Assembly: GCF_000220255.1 (NCBI RefSeq)
Contig: NZ_GL982514.1
Location: 526,928-590,927, forward strand
Origin: Prevotella pallens ATCC 700821
GTDB lineage: Bacteria > Bacteroidota > Bacteroidia > Bacteroidales > Bacteroidaceae
Direction: 5' to 3'
DNA length: 64,000 nucleotides
Part shown: positions 25,042 to 35,657 of the stretch, piece by piece
Layout of the letters: each line of letters starts with the position of its first letter
Position numbering within the stretch: position 1 is the first letter of the stretch
The notes under the pieces: model-generated
Database searches by the model: none
What the model was told of the DNA's origin: nothing
The model's input: only the letters and a program-made list of their open reading frames with translations
Made by a program: the position numbers and the translations under genes

Positions 25042-27675
25042 ATGATATATCCCAACAATTTTGAACAGAAAATAGGTTTCAACGATATTCGTTCGCTATT
25101 ACACGAGCGTTGTCTTTCCACGCTTGGACGCGAACAGGTGGACAGTATGGAATTTTCTATAGACACACTACAAATTAACCGCTGGCTGACCGAAGTGAGA
25201 GAATTTCGCAACATACAAGAAGGTTTAGAGCCATTTCCACTAGACAATGTGTTTGACGTTCGGGCAAGTGTAGCGCGCATTCGTCTCGAAGGCACATATA
25301 TGGAAGAGGACGAACTATTTGATTTAAAGCGGTCTTTGGAAACTATTATTGCTGTGGTGAAATTTTTAAGTGTGGGAGAAGAGTTGCCCAATGGCGAAAT
25401 ACAGCACACTTATCCTGCTCTCTATGCGCTTTCCGATGGGGTCGCAACATTTCCTATTTTGGTGCAACGCATTAGTCAAATTATCGATAAATTCGGCAAA
25501 ATGCGCGATTCGGCATCGTCAGACTTACTTCAAATCCGTAGAGAACTGGCACGTGTAGAAAGTAGCATATCGCGCACGCTTAACAGTATATTGCATTCGG
25601 CACAAAACGAAGGTGTGGTAGAACGAGATGTAACGCCAACCATGCGCGATGGACGTTTGGTTATTCCGGTTGCACCAGGTATGAAACGCAAAATATCTGG
25701 CATTGTTCACGATGAGAGTGCAACGGGAAAAACTGTTTTTATAGAACCTACCGAAGTGGTGGAAGCCAACAACAAGGTGCGCGAACTGGAAAACGAGGAA
25801 CGTAAGGAGATTATACGCATTCTTAGAGAGTTTGCTAAACAAGTGCGTCCGTATGTGCACGAAATACTCGACTCGTATCATTTTCTTGCTCTTATAGACT
25901 TTATTAGAGCAAAAGCCGAACTGGCACGTATGCTGAAGGCAATTGAACCTGAAGTGAAATCTGAACCTCATATCGACTTTATTCGTGCCATTCACCCACT
26001 GTTGCAGCTTGCTCTGGCAAAGAAACAACATTCAACAATCAATAACGATAAACCTGATGTGGTTATTCCACTCGACATTCAGCTCACCATCGATAAGCAT
26101 CTGCTTATTATTTCAGGACCTAACGCAGGAGGTAAGTCGGTATGTTTGAAAACGGTTGGACTACTTCAATATATGCTTCAGTGTGGTATTTCTATTCCGG
26201 TAAGTGAGCGTTCTACTGCAGGAACATTTCAAAACTTAATGATAGACATTGGAGATGAACAGAGCATAGAAAACGATTTGAGTACATATTCATCGCACTT
26301 AATGAATATGAAGACGATGATGAAACAAGCAGATAGCCATACGCTTATTCTGATAGACGAGTTTGGAACAGGAACAGAACCACAAATTGGAGGGGCTATT
26401 GCTGAAGCGGTGCTGAAACAATTTTGGAAAAAACAAGCATGGGCGGTAATAACTACGCACTATCAGAACCTTAAACACTTTGCAGAAGACCACAAAGGTG
26501 TTGTAAATGGTGCGATGCTATACGACAGACACGAAATGCGACCGCTCTTCCAGCTGGCTATTGGCAGACCCGGTAGCTCGTTTGCCATAGAGATTGCTCG
26601 CAAAACGGGTATTCCTGAAGAGGTTATTAACGACGCTTCTGCCATTGTTGGTTCCGACTACATACAGAGCGACAAGTATTTACAGGATATTGTTAGAGAC
26701 AAACGTTACTGGGAAACAAAGCGACAAACTGTGCATAGCCACGAAAAAGAGTTGGAACGCACCATAGCCAAATACGAAAAAGAAATAGAGGAATTGCGAC
26801 AAAGCCGGAAGGAAATTATTAAAAAAGCGAAGGCGGAAGCTGAAGAAATTATTAAGGAAGGCAATAAACGAATAGAAAACACTATTAGAGAAATTAGACA
26901 ACAGCAAGCCGAAAAGGAAGCTACAAAACGCATTAGGCAAGAACTTGCTATGTATAAGCAAGCTATGCTTGATGACGCTACAACATATTTAAACACAAAA
27001 AACAAAGCGAAAACACAAAAATTAAACAACAAACAAACTATGCGCGAGGGGGGATTAATGACCGACGAGGAATTGCAAGCACGCATAGAAAAGATAAAAA
27101 ATAGAAAAGAACGACACGAACGACACTTGCAAAAGAAAGAAGAACGCAAGCAAAATGCGGCAGAAAGTTTGAAGGCTGCCACAGAGAAAAGAAATATAAA
27201 CCGACCAATAGGTGTAAACGACACTGTACGCATAAAAGGATTAACGTCTATTGGCAAGGTTGAACTGATTGATAATAAGCAGGCTGTAGTGATATTTGGT
27301 GATATGCGCACCAAAATGGCTATTGCACGACTGGAACTTGTAGACGACGACACGCTGAAAGAAAACCAAAAACAGTTTGCAGCATACAACTATAGCCGAC
27401 AAACCCGTGAAACCATAGACGAGCATCGTAACCAATTTAAACAAGAAATAGATGTGCGAGGTATGCGTGCCGACGAAGCTCTGAATCAGGTTCAGCACTT
27501 TATAGACGACGCCATACTTGTTGGCGTAAGCCAAGTGCGCATACTTCATGGTAAGGGTAATGGCATTCTGCGCACTATGATAAGACAGTTTTTAAACACC
27601 ATTCCAAATGTAAAGGGTGTTCGCGACGAGCATGTACAGTTTGGCGGAGCTGGTATAACTGTGGTAGATTTATAG
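25042..27675 (+). CDS. mutS2: Endonuclease/ribosome-rescue factor MutS2
   Basis: 877 residues. There is no mismatch-recognition domain. Order seen: MutS-like core and clamp, ATPase with Walker A GPNAGGKSVCLKTVG (about 358), Walker B-type LILIDEFGTGTEP, then a long charged coiled coil (about 520-690), and the C-terminal Smr nuclease domain from about 804 (EIDVRGMRADEAL, VRILHGKGNGILR). Known roles are suppression of homologous recombination and splitting of collided ribosomes. Its start MIYPNNFEQKIGFNDIRSLL is typical. It is a single gene with its own promoter and terminator. Confidence 0.97.
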   Translation: MIYPNNFEQKIGFNDIRSLLHERCLSTLGREQVDSMEFSIDTLQINRWLTEVREFRNIQEGLEPFPLDNVFDVRASVARIRLEGTYMEEDELFDLKRSLETIIAVVKFLSVGEELPNGEIQHTYPALYALSDGVATFPILVQRISQIIDKFGKMRDSASSDLLQIRRELARVESSISRTLNSILHSAQNEGVVERDVTPTMRDGRLVIPVAPGMKRKISGIVHDESATGKTVFIEPTEVVEANNKVRELENEERKEIIRILREFAKQVRPYVHEILDSYHFLALIDFIRAKAELARMLKAIEPEVKSEPHIDFIRAIHPLLQLALAKKQHSTINNDKPDVVIPLDIQLTIDKHLLIISGPNAGGKSVCLKTVGLLQYMLQCGISIPVSERSTAGTFQNLMIDIGDEQSIENDLSTYSSHLMNMKTMMKQADSHTLILIDEFGTGTEPQIGGAIAEAVLKQFWKKQAWAVITTHYQNLKHFAEDHKGVVNGAMLYDRHEMRPLFQLAIGRPGSSFAIEIARKTGIPEEVINDASAIVGSDYIQSDKYLQDIVRDKRYWETKRQTVHSHEKELERTIAKYEKEIEELRQSRKEIIKKAKAEAEEIIKEGNKRIENTIREIRQQQAEKEATKRIRQELAMYKQAMLDDATTYLNTKNKAKTQKLNNKQTMREGGLMTDEELQARIEKIKNRKERHERHLQKKEERKQNAAESLKAATEKRNINRPIGVNDTVRIKGLTSIGKVELIDNKQAVVIFGDMRTKMAIARLELVDDDTLKENQKQFAAYNYSRQTRETIDEHRNQFKQEIDVRGMRADEALNQVQHFIDDAILVGVSQVRILHGKGNGILRTMIRQFLNTIPNVKGVRDEHVQFGGAGITVVDL

Positions 27676-27712
27676 GCTTTCGTGGCATTCGAAAGGATAC
27701 GAAACATACAGA

Positions 27713-27743
27713 AAATGCCCATTTCATCGGGCATTTATTGTTT
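27713..27743 (+). terminator. Rho-independent terminator of mutS2
   Basis: AAATGCCC pairs with GGGCATTT, followed by ATTGTTTT. Confidence 0.75.
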
Positions 27744-27810
27744 TACACAGCTTTGCCATTAAACTCAAATCGGGCTATTATACTGCAATATATATAGGTA
27801 TTATCAATAT

Positions 27811-27900
27811 GGTATTGTTTCCTACATTTTTTATTTTCTTATCGGCATCTCGTCTGTTGTTGCAACTTTACGTAGCCCGCTACACCTGCATTGCAAAGTT
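27811..27900 (-). repeat. Dispersed repeat, copy E (inverted, partial)
   Basis: The reverse complement reads TGCAGGTGTAGCGGGCTACG, then GTTGCAAC and GATGCCGATAAGAAAATAAA. It is the only copy in this orientation. It lies between mutS2 and the 3' end of the WG-repeat gene; the gap 27744-27979 holds nothing else. Confidence 0.8.
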
Positions 27901-27979
27901 AATATATCAGCACTATACAATAACAGAATTTGGCAATACGCTAATAAACTATTTTGGTTTCAGTGCACATGAAATAGTG

Positions 27980-28531
27980 CTACTTAGATAGTAATTTCTT
28001 ACCTTTGTGTGAGATAAAAAACCAATTGTTAGATGCCCAATACCAATGACTTTCGCTTATAGTGTCGGCTGTAATCTTCTGTCCGGTGTTGGTTACTTTT
28101 GCCTTTCCATCTTTAAAGGGGTTTGCAAACTTATATTGAGGCTTTATAACAACGTTGCCTCGCGTGTTAGCAAAGCCAAAAAGCTCGTTACTATCTATAA
28201 TTCTAAAATAGCCTTCGCTGGGGTAATCAGGTCCGTTATCGAAATTGAACACATAGAAAAGCATATTGCCTTTATTATCAATACACCTTATTTTTCCACT
28301 ATTATCGCCCACAAAACCTATCCTAACTATTGTATCTGTATAGCTACACAAATATTTGCAGGCAACAACGGTATCGCCTTTCGCATTTACGTAACCATAC
28401 AAATTATTCTTCTCTGCCACGAAAAGTCTGCTATCTGTGTGGGCACAATTTGTGAAAAATAGTGCTATAGAAATTAGGCTAAGAGCGAAATATTTGCTCA
28501 GAATATTAGTTTTAATATGCTTTTGTTCCAT
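27980..28531 (-). CDS. WG-repeat lipoprotein
   Basis: 183 residues. Lipoprotein-type signal (ALFFTNCAH, Cys about 29), followed by WG-type beta repeats: NNLYGYVNAKGDTVVACKYL, then SNELFGFANTRGNVVIKPQY and WFFISHKGKKLL. Such repeats occur in many Bacteroidetes surface or periplasmic proteins of unknown role. It stands alone between repeat copy E and array 4. Confidence 0.8.
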   Translation of the reverse strand: MEQKHIKTNILSKYFALSLISIALFFTNCAHTDSRLFVAEKNNLYGYVNAKGDTVVACKYLCSYTDTIVRIGFVGDNSGKIRCIDNKGNMLFYVFNFDNGPDYPSEGYFRIIDSNELFGFANTRGNVVIKPQYKFANPFKDGKAKVTNTGQKITADTISESHWYWASNNWFFISHKGKKLLSK

Positions 28532-28794
28532 ATTTGTAGTTTAATTCACTGAAATATCTTTCGTTGTCGATTCGATAAATGGGTATATAGACTCGCTTTG
28601 TGCAAATTGTTTTCACATACATGGTGCCATAAGAGAAAAGCACAAGTATTCTATTGCCACACAAAGATAGCTATTAAAGTTTATTCGCCAAAAATATACG
28701 AATAAATTTTATAAAGCCAATTGTAAAGCGTTGAACAACTACAAAGTTGCAACATTGAGAATGCAAATATTTATAAGGATATATAACTGCCAAC

Positions 28795-28876
28795 TTACAG
28801 ATATCTGAAACAAACACGACAGATATCTAAAACGAACACGACAGATATCTAAAACAAACACGACAGATATCTGAAA
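28795..28876. repeat. AGATATCT 22-bp tandem array 4 (4 units)
   Basis: Copies start at 28799, 28821, 28843 and 28865; the units read in reverse orientation relative to array 1 (GACAGATATCTRAAAC). The gap 28532-29309 also contains, near 29040-29260, a diverged left half of the dispersed repeat (GTTAGAGCTAAACATATTTT) without the inverted-repeat core. Confidence 0.95.
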
Positions 28877-29309
28877 CGATGGTAGCTGATATACAACTGA
28901 CTGTTAAATACTTAGAAGTGATGAAAATTAAAACCATTGTATAAGTTTTTTAGGGCTATAAGATTGGAAAAACAGTAATCTAAAATAGACTATTAGGGTG
29001 TAATATCTCTTTCCCATATAATAGTGCTACATTCTGCTTTCGTTTGCTTTATTGTTTGCTGTCGTGCCTGTTTCTCAAACGTGCCACTGCTCGCTATATT
29101 TTCGTTATAAAATAAATTAGTCTGCTCAACAATAAAACGGAAATCTGGCAAAGTGCTAATTGTTGGTTTAGCGTATAAAAGACGAATTAGTGGGATTCGT
29201 TAAACTCAAATAAGTCGTTAGAGCTAAACATATTTTGTTCTATAAAATAGCTACTTGTTATATTTGACATAAAACGAGATAGCACCAATGTAATAGTACC
29301 AAATTAGAC

Positions 29310-30251
29310 TTAACGCAGATAAGAGAGAAAATTGAAAACCGTTATTGCAAGGGTTGCAAGCGTAAGGAATTTGAAAGTAAAATTGGTGAATTTGGTATTA
29401 GTTAATGCAAAGAAATGAGCAATAAGTGGTGAGGTTGATGCGATAATGATACCAAGAATAGCATCGAAATGTTGCGGTTGCAGGCATAAAAACAATATGG
29501 AAAGTATGTTTATTTGAACAAAAAAGCTGTAAAGCATACGCGTACGTATACTATCGGAACGCCTTTTACGCAAATAGTGAACGGTTCCAATAATAGCACA
29601 AAGCATTATCCACACACCTGTAAGAATCTGATTTATAGAAAGCAACCAATAGTTTGCAAAACTACCAAAGGTTAGAAGCTCACCAAAATGGCGCACCACC
29701 ACTTGCCATTCGCTTTGATAAAGCACAACACTAAGTGCAACAATATTTGGTAAAAGAAGACCAAATATAGACGAAATATAGTTGCGAACACTTGTTGCCT
29801 GAAGACGTGTACGCATTAGTATCCATATAATTGGGACATAATAGAGTGTCTGCACCCACACTATACTGCTAAGACCAAGACAAAGAAAACCGTAGAATAC
29901 CCAGCCTTGCGAATACTTGTCTTGATAGCAACGAAACAAACAAATGTAAGAACCTACTATACAAAGTGCTACACTGGCAGCTCTGATGGATACAAACTGG
30001 AAAGTTGCCATAGTAGTGAGCGCCATATAACAACACGACACCATACGACTGAAAATACGTATGAGCGCATTTGTGTTGTTGAGCTCCATCATTAGAAAGG
30101 TTGAAAAAAGCATACAAAGCAATGGAACAATGGCAAATGTATCGTTGATACAAACCATTGTCCATACAGAAATAGAGAAGAAGGACATTACTGCTGGTGC
30201 CCATCTGCTCTCTGAAATTCTGTTTTGTAGTAGTTTGCGCCTTATATTCAT
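29310..30251 (-). CDS. Polytopic membrane protein of unknown function
   Basis: 313 residues with about ten hydrophobic segments (for example AVMSFFSISVWTMVCIND, VALSVVLYQSEW and LTLATLAITVFNFL). I do not recognise the family and see no catalytic motif. It begins 19 bases after the purD stop on the same strand, so it is probably the last gene of the rlmL-like/S9 peptidase/purD run. Confidence 0.75.
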   Translation of the reverse strand: MNIRRKLLQNRISESRWAPAVMSFFSISVWTMVCINDTFAIVPLLCMLFSTFLMMELNNTNALIRIFSRMVSCCYMALTTMATFQFVSIRAASVALCIVGSYICLFRCYQDKYSQGWVFYGFLCLGLSSIVWVQTLYYVPIIWILMRTRLQATSVRNYISSIFGLLLPNIVALSVVLYQSEWQVVVRHFGELLTFGSFANYWLLSINQILTGVWIMLCAIIGTVHYLRKRRSDSIRTRMLYSFFVQINILSILFLCLQPQHFDAILGIIIASTSPLIAHFFALTNTKFTNFTFKFLTLATLAITVFNFLSYLR

Positions 30252-30270
30252 TCCTTACTAAATAGTGTAC

Positions 30271-31539
30271 TTATAAGTCGCTACCAATATCTTTACGGAA
30301 GTATTTGCCTGTAAATTCTATCTTTTCAGCTTCAGTGAAACTCTTAAACAAAGCTTCGTCTTTAGTTGGGCCATACGACGAAACTGCCAAAACACGCCCA
30401 CCATTGGTTACAAGTTGCCCATCTTTGATAGTTGTTCCACTATGGAAGAGCACCGTATTCTCTGAACAATCGTAGTTGCTAATGGGGTATCCCTTTGTAT
30501 AAGCTCCTGGATATCCACCACTTACCAACATAATACAAACCACAGAACGGGTGTCGGTTTCTATCTTACAACGGTCTAATGTACCATTTGCCACCCCTTC
30601 GAACAGGTCTACAATATCTGTTTTTAAACGCAACATAACACTTTCTGTTTCAGGATCGCCCATTCTACAGTTATATTCTATCACCATTGGGTCGCCATCT
30701 ACATTAATAAGACCAAAGAAAATAAAACCTTTATAGTTTATACCTTCCTGTTTCAACCCATTCACTGTTGGTTTTATAATGCGATGTTCCACTTTTTGCA
30801 TCCATTCGTGGGTAGCAAAAGGCACAGGCGAAACGCTTCCCATACCGCCAGTATTAAGTCCGGTGTCGCCCTCGCCAATTCTTTTATAGTCTTTTGCCTC
30901 TGGAAGTATCTGATAGTTAGTGCCATCGGTGAGTATAAAAACAGAACACTCTATACCCGACAAATATTCTTCGATGACAACTTTTCCTGACGCATTGCCA
31001 AACATTCCACCAAGCATCTGCTTTAACTCGTGCTTTGCCTCGTTTAAATCAGACACAATCAACACTCCTTTTCCTGCTGCTAAGCCATCAGCCTTTAGCA
31101 CATAAGGTGGTTTTAATGTCTCAAGAAACTTTAATCCCTCTTCTAACGTGGTGCTATCGAAGGTGGCATAGGCTGCTGTTGGTATTGAATGGCGTTGCAT
31201 AAAGCCTTTGGCAAAGTCTTTACTACCTTCGAGTACCGCACCAGACTTAGATGGACCGATAACTGGTATATGCTTTGTGCGTTCGTCTTGTTTAAAATCG
31301 TCGTATATTCCACCAACTAATGGGTCTTCAGGACCTACAACAACCATATCTATAGCATTATCTGCTGCAAATGCTTTAAGTTTCTCAAACTCGTTTACAC
31401 CTATTGCAACATTTTCGCCACAAGCTTTTGTGCCTGCATTTCCTGGCGCAATGAATAGCTTTTCACACTTCTTGCTCTGTGCTATCTTCCATGCCAAGGC
31501 GTGCTCACGGCCGCCACTACCTAACAATAATATCTTCAT
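30271..31539 (-). CDS. purD: Phosphoribosylamine-glycine ligase
   Basis: 422 residues, ATP-grasp ligase of purine synthesis that joins glycine to phosphoribosylamine. Seen: N-terminal [41 protein letters not shown] with the ATP-binding loop, [12 protein letters not shown], and [13 protein letters not shown]. Full length. It lies downstream of the S9 peptidase gene on the same strand and just ahead of the membrane-protein gene. Confidence 0.97.
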   Translation of the reverse strand: MKILLLGSGGREHALAWKIAQSKKCEKLFIAPGNAGTKACGENVAIGVNEFEKLKAFAADNAIDMVVVGPEDPLVGGIYDDFKQDERTKHIPVIGPSKSGAVLEGSKDFAKGFMQRHSIPTAAYATFDSTTLEEGLKFLETLKPPYVLKADGLAAGKGVLIVSDLNEAKHELKQMLGGMFGNASGKVVIEEYLSGIECSVFILTDGTNYQILPEAKDYKRIGEGDTGLNTGGMGSVSPVPFATHEWMQKVEHRIIKPTVNGLKQEGINYKGFIFFGLINVDGDPMVIEYNCRMGDPETESVMLRLKTDIVDLFEGVANGTLDRCKIETDTRSVVCIMLVSGGYPGAYTKGYPISNYDCSENTVLFHSGTTIKDGQLVTNGGRVLAVSSYGPTKDEALFKSFTEAEKIEFTGKYFRKDIGSDL

Positions 31540-31607
31540 AAGCGCCTTTACTCCTTTACGTTAGAGTTTTATTTTTTTATGTTTAGTGTTTGTTTGTCTA
31601 ATGTTTT

Positions 31608-33812
31608 TTACTTCAGATAGTCTTCGAAATATTGTGTAATTCTCTCGTGTAAATGCACACTTTGGTGTCCTCTCATATTGTGAGGTTCACCAGGATACAC
31701 AAAGAAATCGGGCTGTGTTCCTGCAGCTATGCATGCCTTAATGAAAGTAAGGCAGTGTTGCGGCAACACTACAGGGTCGTTTAAGCCTGTTATTATCTGT
31801 AGTTTTCCCTTCAAATCCTTAGCTTTCGTCAAAAGTGAAGTCTTTGCATAGCCTTCTGGATTTGTTTGCGGTGTGTCCATATAGCGTTCTCCGTACATAG
31901 CTTCGTACCACTTCCAATCGATAACAGGACCACCGGCAACACCCACTTTGAAGGTTTCAGGATAGTTTGTGATAAGCGAAATTGTCATGAAACCACCAAA
32001 CGACCAGCCATGCACACCTATTCGGTCGGCATCAACAAATGGTAATGTCTTCAGATACTTCACTCCCTGCATCTGGTCGCGCATCTCAACCTGTCCGAGC
32101 TGACGGAAAGTGGCTTGTTCGAATGCTTTTCCACGATTTTCGCTACCACGATTGTCTATAATGAATAGCAAATATCCTTTCTGTGCCATATAGGTTTCCC
32201 ACGAGCGAGAGCCGTAATGCCAGCTTGCATCAACGTTGTGGGCGTGTGGTCCACCATATACATATATCACGGTTGGGTATTTTTTTGATGGGTCGAATCC
32301 AATGGGTTTTACCATTCGCCAATACAAATCGGTAGTGCCATCATCGGCTTTCAACGAACCAGAACTATACTCTGGCAAGTTAAAGCCACTCCATGGGTCT
32401 TTCGCAGTAAGCCAATTCTTAATTGTGGGGTGTGTTCCTATGGTAGTAATATCAATCTTTCGTGGTACAGTAGGTTCAGTGTAGTTGTCTACAAGGTATT
32501 TTCCACCATCGCTAAGTGTTGCATTGTGGTAGCCACGACCATTATCTAACAAGGTACGGATGCCATTTTCAACATTCACAGACCATGTATTGCGTTGTAT
32601 TGGACTACATTCGTTAGACACATAGACAATAGATTTTGCCTTGCTATTAAAGCCTAACACATCCATAACTACCCAGTTACCTTTTGTGATCTGCTTTATT
32701 TGCTTACCATCTTTATTGAATAAGTAGATATGATTGTAACCATCTTTTTGCGAAAGCATAATAAACTGATTGGCATTCCATGGCAAAAAGAGGATAGGAT
32801 GAGTTGGTTCAACGTATTTAGCATCGGTCTCACGATACAATTCGGCAATTCTCTTGCCAGTCTCTGCATTGTATGACACCAAACGACAATCGTTCTGATC
32901 GCGATTTAGTTCGAACATATAAATGATTTTGCTGTCTGGACTCCACTGAATGTTAGTGAAATAACGGTCGGTCGGGTCGCCAGCATCAAGGTAAATTGTT
33001 TTCTTGGTATTTATATCGTATACGCCTACGGTTACATTGTGAATCTTTTCTCCCGCCATAGGATATTTTGTGGGTTCTGGTGTTGCTATACGTGATTCGC
33101 CTTTTGCTGGCTTCCAATCTACCTCTGGTATATGAACAAGTGGATAATCGGTTACCATACTTTGGTCCATACGGTAGAATGCAAGACGATTACCTGTTGG
33201 ACTCCAGAACAAACCGCCTTTAATGCCAAATTCGTTGCGGTGTACAGCTTCGCCATACACTATATTGCGTGAACCATCGTTAGTGAGTTGTGTTGTTTTT
33301 CCAGTATTATCTGTAACAAATAGTTGGTTGTTCTGCACGTAAGCTATTGCTCTCGACTCTTTATTATAAGCTTGTGCTTGAGCGTCAGCAACAGTTTCGG
33401 TTGAGCTTTCTATCTTTTTAGTTTTAAAATTTATTGTTAGAAGTTCTTTTCTGGTGGGTATCTGCACCAATGGTTGATTGGCAGATGGAAAAGAAACATG
33501 GAACAACGAACGCACAGTTCTGTCGCTATTGTCTTTTGAAAGTATAGCATTAATGTCATCAAGCGTGAATAATGTTGTTTCTTTCAGTGTGTTTGGGTTT
33601 ACGATGGAGCATTTATTGTTTTCTAAATGCACTACCTGGTCGCCCCACCACGTGGTATAACGGTTTTCTGCCCGTAGGTTCTGAAAGTTCTTGCCACCGA
33701 AATTAAGGTCTTCGAGTGTAAATGTTTTCTGTGCCATAGCGTTGTTAGGCAATGCTAAACATAGGGTTGCTATTGCTAATCCTGTAGTTACTATTAGGTT
33801 CTTAGTCTTCAT
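31608..33812 (-). CDS. S9 family dipeptidyl-peptidase IV
   Basis: 734 residues from MKTKNL. A signal peptide (ATLCLALPNNAMAQ) targets it to the periplasm. An eight-bladed propeller (DPPIV_N) is followed by the alpha/beta hydrolase domain with nucleophile in GWSFGGF (Ser about 603), Asp in TGLNDPVV (about 676) and His in GEPHNMRG (about 710). It cleaves Xaa-Pro dipeptides and complements the S46 enzyme in peptide use. The start is chosen at 33812 because the 57-codon upward extension lacks family similarity and lies within the previous gene's coding region. The start overlaps the end of the rlmL-like gene by 11 bases. Confidence 0.93.
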   Translation of the reverse strand: MKTKNLIVTTGLAIATLCLALPNNAMAQKTFTLEDLNFGGKNFQNLRAENRYTTWWGDQVVHLENNKCSIVNPNTLKETTLFTLDDINAILSKDNSDRTVRSLFHVSFPSANQPLVQIPTRKELLTINFKTKKIESSTETVADAQAQAYNKESRAIAYVQNNQLFVTDNTGKTTQLTNDGSRNIVYGEAVHRNEFGIKGGLFWSPTGNRLAFYRMDQSMVTDYPLVHIPEVDWKPAKGESRIATPEPTKYPMAGEKIHNVTVGVYDINTKKTIYLDAGDPTDRYFTNIQWSPDSKIIYMFELNRDQNDCRLVSYNAETGKRIAELYRETDAKYVEPTHPILFLPWNANQFIMLSQKDGYNHIYLFNKDGKQIKQITKGNWVVMDVLGFNSKAKSIVYVSNECSPIQRNTWSVNVENGIRTLLDNGRGYHNATLSDGGKYLVDNYTEPTVPRKIDITTIGTHPTIKNWLTAKDPWSGFNLPEYSSGSLKADDGTTDLYWRMVKPIGFDPSKKYPTVIYVYGGPHAHNVDASWHYGSRSWETYMAQKGYLLFIIDNRGSENRGKAFEQATFRQLGQVEMRDQMQGVKYLKTLPFVDADRIGVHGWSFGGFMTISLITNYPETFKVGVAGGPVIDWKWYEAMYGERYMDTPQTNPEGYAKTSLLTKAKDLKGKLQIITGLNDPVVLPQHCLTFIKACIAAGTQPDFFVYPGEPHNMRGHQSVHLHERITQYFEDYLK

Positions 33813-35295
33813 TTGTATTATATTTATCTTTTTTACGAAACTTATTTCCTTTGTTTCCTTTATCGAATCGCTTACCATCGAACTTCTTTTTTCCTTGAAA
33901 TGCTCCTCTTTCATCATCGAAGTGGTCATCTTTTCGGAAGTTCTTACGTCCGCCTCGTCTACCGTTTTCGCTTTTCTTTCCACCTATAGATATGTTGTGT
34001 TCAAAGCTATGGAACGTGAAAGAGCGTATATCTCCTTCTTCGTTCTCTTCGGTTTCATCAAGTCTTTTCTTAAATTCACGATTCTTTTTAAAGCGATGCT
34101 TTTGTGCCATTTCGCGCTTTTCGTCCTCTGTTTTCACAATGCCACCTTCTGCACGGAAGTTGTCTAATTTACCATCGAACATTTGATAGCGTCGAAATTC
34201 GCATTCTAACGAGCCGTTGTACACTGGTATTTTAATACTTGGCTTCAGTCCTATTTCACGAAAGCATTCTTCCCGATACGATAGAATCCAAGCCTCGTTA
34301 CCTATGAATTGGTGCTTTAAGCGTTCACCTATCATTTTGTATGTACCTAACAGATTAGGTGTAGAGATGCGTTCTCCGTATGGAGGATTCATCACAATAA
34401 TACTCTTCTGAGCTGGCTGAGTAAAGTTTTTAAAGTCTTTGTTCTCTATTGTTATATCCTTAGAGAAGCCTGCTGCAGCTACGTTTATCTTTGCAGTGTT
34501 CACTGCTTTCATGTCTACATCGTAGCCATAAATATGATGCTCGAACTCGCGTTCTTGTGAATCGTCATTGTATATCATATCGAAAAGTTCCTGATCGAAG
34601 TCTGGCCACTTTTCAAAAGCGAACTCTTTGCGGAATACGCCTGGCGAGATATTACGTGCAATGAGAGCTGCTTCGATAGGCAGAGTACCCGAACCGCACA
34701 TAGGGTCAATGAAGTCTGTTTCTCCTTTCCAGCCTGTCATCAATATCATACCAGCTGCAAGCACTTCGTTTAATGGAGCTTCTACGCTTTCTTGACGATA
34801 TCCTCGGCGATGCAAAGACTCTCCACTAGAATCTAACGACAGTGTTGCTTTGTCTTCAGCAATATGGATATTCAGTCGAATATCTGGATTGCTCACCGAT
34901 ATATTTGGTCTGATGCCTGTATTTTCACGGAACTGATCGACAATGGCGTCTTTCACTTTATAGGTTACAAACCTTGAGTTTTTGAACTCTTCAGAGTAGA
35001 CTACTGAGTCTACTGAGAATGTTTTGCCTTTTAAGATGTACTTACTCCAGTCTATTTTCTTAACTTCATCGTACATATCATCGGCACTCTTAGCCTTAAA
35101 ATGTGCTATAGGTTTTAGCACTCTTATGGCTGTATGCAGCTGGAAGTTGGCGCGATACATTGTTTCTTTGTTTCCGGTGAACGATACCATACGCCGTCCT
35201 ATCTGTACGTTGTTAGCTCCCAGCTGGGTGAGCTCCTGCGCCAAGACCTCTTCTAACCCCATAAAGGTCTTGGCAATGAGTTCAAATTCTTCCAT
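33802..35295 (-). CDS. THUMP-domain 23S rRNA N2-guanosine methyltransferase, RlmL-like
   Basis: 497 residues. Domains: N-terminal ferredoxin-like/THUMP region (about 1-155, ELIAKTFMGLEEVLAQEL), a Rossmann SAM-binding domain with DFIDPMCGSGTLPIEAAL (about 195-211) and the catalytic NPPYGER (303-309). It matches the N-terminal half of E. coli RlmKL and its stand-alone relatives. The last 110 residues are a highly charged tail rich in Lys, Arg, Gly and Phe (KKFDGKRFDKGNKGNKF), probably disordered and RNA-binding (inference). The stop codon region contains the start of the S9 peptidase gene. Confidence 0.92.
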   Translation of the reverse strand: MEEFELIAKTFMGLEEVLAQELTQLGANNVQIGRRMVSFTGNKETMYRANFQLHTAIRVLKPIAHFKAKSADDMYDEVKKIDWSKYILKGKTFSVDSVVYSEEFKNSRFVTYKVKDAIVDQFRENTGIRPNISVSNPDIRLNIHIAEDKATLSLDSSGESLHRRGYRQESVEAPLNEVLAAGMILMTGWKGETDFIDPMCGSGTLPIEAALIARNISPGVFRKEFAFEKWPDFDQELFDMIYNDDSQEREFEHHIYGYDVDMKAVNTAKINVAAAGFSKDITIENKDFKNFTQPAQKSIIVMNPPYGERISTPNLLGTYKMIGERLKHQFIGNEAWILSYREECFREIGLKPSIKIPVYNGSLECEFRRYQMFDGKLDNFRAEGGIVKTEDEKREMAQKHRFKKNREFKKRLDETEENEEGDIRSFTFHSFEHNISIGGKKSENGRRGGRKNFRKDDHFDDERGAFQGKKKFDGKRFDKGNKGNKFRKKDKYNTNED

Positions 35296-35470
35296 TAATT
35301 TGTTTGTTAAAACTTATATTTGCCTGCTTTACCTACTGATTGTGGATTGGCAGACAAGATGTTATTTCTTGTTTATGATATTATTATTTTTGCTTTTTCA
35401 AAATATTCTTACTGTCATTATATTGCTGTCCCTGCTATTTTATAGTGGCAGAAAGGTTGTAACGACTTTG

Positions 35471-35478
35471 CAAAGATA
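35471..35478 (-). promoter_or_regulatory. Promoter -7 box (TATCTTTG) for the rlmL-like operon
   Basis: The minus strand reads TATCTTTG, leaving a leader of about 170 bases before the ATG at 35295. Confidence 0.55.
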
Positions 35479-35547
35479 ATGATTTTCAACGAAAAAACAA
35501 GCGAGTAGAGAAAAATATAGTGGTAATAACAGACTTTTTCTAAACAA

Positions 35548-35582
35548 ATATCCCCATTATCTTATTGACAATGGGGTGATAT
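35548..35582 (-). terminator. Terminator hairpin downstream of rpoD
   Basis: The minus strand pairs ATCACCCCATT with AATGGGGAT, followed by ATTTGTTT. It lies between rpoD and the rlmL-like operon promoter. Confidence 0.65.
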
Positions 35583-35657
35583 GTGCTATTATCTAAATAT
35601 ATTGGTTCTCATTTTACGTTGCGAGCATCTTTCTTTTACTCGCAATGTATACAATTC

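Noticed and set aside
33813..33983. 57-codon N-terminal extension of the S9 peptidase
   Set aside because: It overlaps the rlmL-like coding region in another frame and the true signal peptide begins at 33812.
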